Notes under the pieces: model-generated
What the model was told of the DNA's origin: nothing
What the model saw: the letters and a program-made list of their open reading frames with translations, nothing else
Database searches by the model: none
Shown: in pieces, positions 60,385 to 64,000 of the stretch
Position numbering within the stretch: position 1 is the stretch's first letter
Layout: each line of letters begins with the position of its first letter
NCBI RefSeq assembly: GCF_036785885.1
Contig: NC_092323.1
Location: 12,346,501-12,410,500 of the forward strand
Origin: Coffea arabica
Taxonomy: Eukaryota; Streptophyta; Magnoliopsida; Gentianales; Rubiaceae
Direction: 5' to 3'
DNA: 64,000 bases
Position numbers and translations under genes: made by a program

Positions 60385-61854
60385 TGACAGGTGTCGAGCC
60401 TGTGCAATAATAAATACCTACTCGAGAAAAATGAATTTTTTGTGTATAGTAGTGAGTAGGGTCGAATCCACAGGGACTGGGAAAAATTCGATTCTTTTCA
60501 AGTTCGGGACACGGGGGATTTTTATCAGAAATAAACTAAAAATAATTAAATAATTTAACCAAAAATAAATAATTAATTAATACAATTGTAAATAGCAATT
60601 AAATAAATGATAAATAAATTCTAGCCAAGGATACAACTACGCAGACACAGTCCATTCATCCGATCATTGATGCAAAGAAGGTTCACTTAATTTTATTAAC
60701 AGGTTAGTTATAGTCGCCGATAAACTCTAACGACCAGCTTTTCCTTAATTTATTGATAACCAAGGTACGACCGTTGATTACCCCTAACCAGGAAATACTC
60801 CTAGGTACGACCGTAGGAATTAATTTCCTAATTGCATTAAAAACTAGAAAAGCCTAACCCAAATTAATAACACGCTACGAGGGTTATTTAAATCAGATTG
60901 CATGTCCCCCTAGTATGTGAAAATACTAGTTGTCACTAATATTAATCAACTAAACAATTACGGATTTAATTGATTAATTTGACAAGAGATTAATAAGTCA
61001 AATTGCACATCGGGCCCTTGATATCCAATTAACAAAATAATCCCATGGAAATTAAAATAGAAAACATGCAAATATTAATAAATTAAGGAACACGTAAAAT
61101 TAATTAGATCTCACAGATATTTGGGACTGCGTCTTCGCGTTGATCCTTGACTAGAGGAGAAAATTAGACACGCCTCATAAGAAAATTCCCACGCAATTTA
61201 AATGGAATCAAATACATAAATAACTAACTAAGAATTTAGGAAGAAACTTGAGTCTCGCTAAACTCTTTTAAGAAAAGTTGCACACCACACAACAAGAGAA
61301 GGAAGAACTCCTCCTCTGAAAACCAAAAACTACCTCTATCCTCCTACGGAGCTTCTCTGGAGAGAAAACTCCAAAACTAGTCTAATGTCTTATGAAAAAC
61401 TATCGTCTAATGCCTTTCCCTTATTTTATTTTAGCACTAGTTTCCTAAGAGAACTAGTGACGTAGGAAGCTAAGTGGAAAAGCTCAATCATCAAAGCCAA
61501 CACCTTGACTAATGAGTATATCTCCCACAATAAGAACAAACTTTCTACGTGGTCCCCGCTTTGATTCCTTATTGCTAGTGGATTTCATCATATCAATTCA
61601 ATTCTTCATCAGCAATTCCGTTCATCAGCAATTCCGTTGGTTTGCACAATTTGGGCTAATGGTGGAAAGCTTTTAGAAGCTTTCACGTGTGGAGAAATCT
61701 TCTCAAGAAGGTCCCCTTTTAGCACTTTTCTGTTTCACTTTCTGAAATTATATCCAAATACCAAATATAAATATATATTGACAATTAAAACAATATTTGG
61801 CAAGGATAAAGAGGAAAATTAACGATAAAATTACTAACAATTAATACCCTATCA
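60385..61854 (-). mobile_element. Ty3/gypsy (Athila/Tat-type) LTR, about 1.47 kb
   Basis: Minus-strand LTR starting TGATAG (61854) and ending CTGTCA (60385), giving short imperfect inverted ends. It is preceded by a polypurine tract and followed by a PBS. Only one LTR copy is in the window, so its length cannot be checked by alignment; the right boundary rests on the TG/CA end and the PPT. Confidence 0.7.
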
Positions 61855-64000
61855 ATTCCCCCCACACTTAAATCATGCTTGTCCTCAAGTATGGGAACAC
61901 TAAACTCAACAATGGCTAACTCTCATTTCATTTACTGCCAAGCTACGCTTATCCCAAAATCAAGTTTTAGTGGCTAAGTGTCAAGATATATTTCTCCCGG
62001 TTAGCTCCTGAAATCATAGACTCGTCCAATTCATAGCTAACTCGTCTAAGAAATCAAAATATTAAACTAGCAAAAGTTAGCAATTGGGTCAACTGAAAAT
62101 CAAAATCTCAACATTGAAGAACAAGGATCGGCAGGCCAACATGATCATAAGCTTACTTATTATTTTCTTCTCTCTCTTTTTTTTTTATGATAATAATTAA
62201 TTTTTTTTTTTCAATAAATGCTCAGTCCCAAGCTATTCAAGTCTTTTGACGTGAACTCTGACATTTTTAGATGAAAGAAACCAGTTACTCAACTTTTCAC
62301 AGTTTCAGGACTACCTACTCATAGATATCGCCACTTTTTGACGCGAAAGTCGACACTTGTGGTGAAGACTCCCGGTTACTGGGTGACGGCACTAGCGGAG
62401 TAGAGTCATTTATTAATCACAATTAAAGCACTAGAAAACCAAATATTTAAAGATCATGGCCCACGTCATCTCCTAATATGGAGAACTAAGATCAACAATT
62501 GCCCAATCCACACAACAATTGCTAGTAAAATATTTATATTGCCTAAACAATTTAACCACAATTTGCACCAAGTCATTAAACTCATGATATTCACCAAGGT
62601 AATATGCTTTTACTTGCCATCTAAACAAAATTCATAGGATAAATCACAACCAGCAATAGAAGAGTGAGTTGCCACATTTATTCATCAAGACAACAATAAG
62701 AAAAGCAACAATTTAAAGAAACTCCAATCAAATCCAAATCTCCCCCCACACTTAAAGTATACATTGCCCTCAATGTAACAAATATATAGAAAAAGTAAGA
62801 AAAAGGGCAACGAAACTCCCCTGAAATCGTCAAGACATCAAATTCTCTGATCAGCCCTTGGGGTTGAAGGAGGTGGAGCGGAGGTCGAAGGGCCGGGGTG
62901 TTCTAGACTTAGAAGAAGATTTGGGTTTCACCATTTCTCCAAATGTCACTCAAATCAACAACAGACAACAATTCTAACAAATAATGGAAACAGAAAATTT
63001 AAAGCAATAACAAATGAAAACCAACCCAGTGAATAAAATGCACACTTCAATCACCCACAAGTTATAGAAATACTCCAACACTTATAGTAAATGCAATCAA
63101 TAAGCACTTGTGGTTCCAAACTTAGCCAAATGCAAAAACAATGCACCTCAAAATCACCCCAATCAACGTAATAATTGAAATGAAAAAGACAAAAGACTCT
63201 CACACAAGGCAACTACTTCAATAAGCAAATTTAAGTGTTAAAGGCACCTCCCAATTAAACAAATAATCTCAGCAATTTACCCACAATTAGACACAAGTTA
63301 TAATAAATTAGACACTATTGGACCCAAAATCATAACAAGTGTCTCCAATTGGACAGTCAATCACTTAAGATTAAGAAATTGGAGGCAAACTATCACAACC
63401 AATACCACTGGTGGACTCACAGGGAAAAATTAAATCAAACGGCCAACCAAAGCACTGATAAATCCAACAACACCAAGCAAAGCAGAAATAAAATTAAAAA
63501 AAATTCAAAATGGTAACTAATTTGCCAAGAACCTAAATTGCAGTTGAAGCCCCAAACAACTCACTAAGTGAAAAATCCAGCACCTCCTGCGATTATTCAG
63601 CAAGAAACCCAGGAAAAAGAAACAAACTTCAGCATTTTAAGATCTAGAAAATTGCTAATCGGGGAGGGGGGATTCAATAGCTCCACCTGTCGAAAATTGA
63701 CAAGTGGCGTGAGGTGATCTGGAATTGAAGTCGCGTGTGAGGGAAGCGACGGTGCACCGGCGAGGTGGAGAGGAGCGACTGGAGTTGGTGGTAAGCTGAG
63801 GTCGAGCTTGCGATAGTGAGCTGGGCAGGAGGTATTGGCGCGGCCAAGGAAAGTTCGCGCGCGGTGGTGGTGTTTGCCGCTGAACTCTGCGACCTTAGAT
63901 GAGTTGCGGACAGCTGCTGTGGCTGTTGGTGGAGACTGAAGGAAAAGCTGCACGCTGGGTAGCGCACGGAGAAAGAGCTGACGCAGTGGAAAGGGAGATC
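61855..64000 (-). mobile_element. Retrotransposon internal 3' region with polypurine tracts
   Basis: Upstream (minus strand) of the LTR lies AAGTGTGGGGGGAAT, a PPT directly adjoining the LTR start. An identical 16-nt core TTTAAGTGTGGGGGGA occurs at 61872-61857 and 62756-62741. No pol or integrase motif is visible in these 2.1 kb. A 27-aa minus frame (62934-62851) and a longer low-information frame (63953-63597) are not recognisable. This fits the long non-coding region before the 3' LTR in Athila/Tat elements; the element continues past the right edge. It could instead be part of a longer LTR. Confidence 0.6.

Noticed and set aside
63597..63953. 118-aa minus-strand frame in the retrotransposon
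   Set aside because: Composition is Pro/Ser/His-rich without any gag, pol or env motif, and two overlapping frames are equally open.
1..64000. CRISPR arrays, operons or bacterial genes
   Set aside because: Spliced plant genes and eukaryotic transposons throughout; no regularly spaced repeat arrays with unique spacers.

Overview
This is eudicot plant nuclear DNA. It is AT-rich, has long GT-AG introns and plant-type transposons, and carries plant gene families. The exact lineage cannot be read from it. I rebuilt the exon structures by hand from splice sites and reading phase; every junction given is GT-AG and phase-consistent.

Layout, left to right. (1) 1-752, minus strand: the 5' part of an unrecognised gene running off the left edge. 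(2) 4770-7794, minus: a complete eight-exon MIKC-type MADS-box gene of the SVP/AGL24/JOINTLESS group, with a tRNA-derived SINE about 460 bp upstream of its ATG. (3) 12281-13909, minus: an intronless berberine-bridge-enzyme-like FAD oxidase. (4) 14.9-22.0 kb: a transposon-rich stretch with degenerate tandem repeats, a non-autonomous CACTA element, a hAT MITE, a foldback element and a decayed Helitron Rep/helicase fragment. (5) 22655-45330, plus: a 23-exon KIN-14 kinesin of the KAC/KCA type (1291 aa), whose introns hold a segmental duplication, an L1 fragment and a PIF/Harbinger element. (6) 47450-57549, plus: a 17-exon GPI ethanolamine phosphate transferase 2 (PIG-G/GPI7-like, 969 aa). (7) 58.4-64 kb: a short insertion flanked by 17-bp direct repeats, a frameshifted mitoferrin-like carrier fragment, and a Ty3/gypsy retrotransposon arranged as internal DNA - PPT - LTR - PBS - gag start on the minus strand.

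The genes do not form a pathway. They are ordinary independent plant genes: a flowering-time/meristem regulator, a secreted oxidase, a chloroplast-positioning kinesin and an ER GPI-anchor enzyme. I found no convincing new biological system. The points most worth a second look are the kinesin's altered switch II motif (DLAGSA instead of DLAGSE), its duplicated exon-4 acceptor and microsatellite splice donor, the unknown gene at the left edge, the retrotransposon junction near 60.3-61.9 kb, and the 220-bp insert near 58.5 kb carrying a snRNA-type upstream element.
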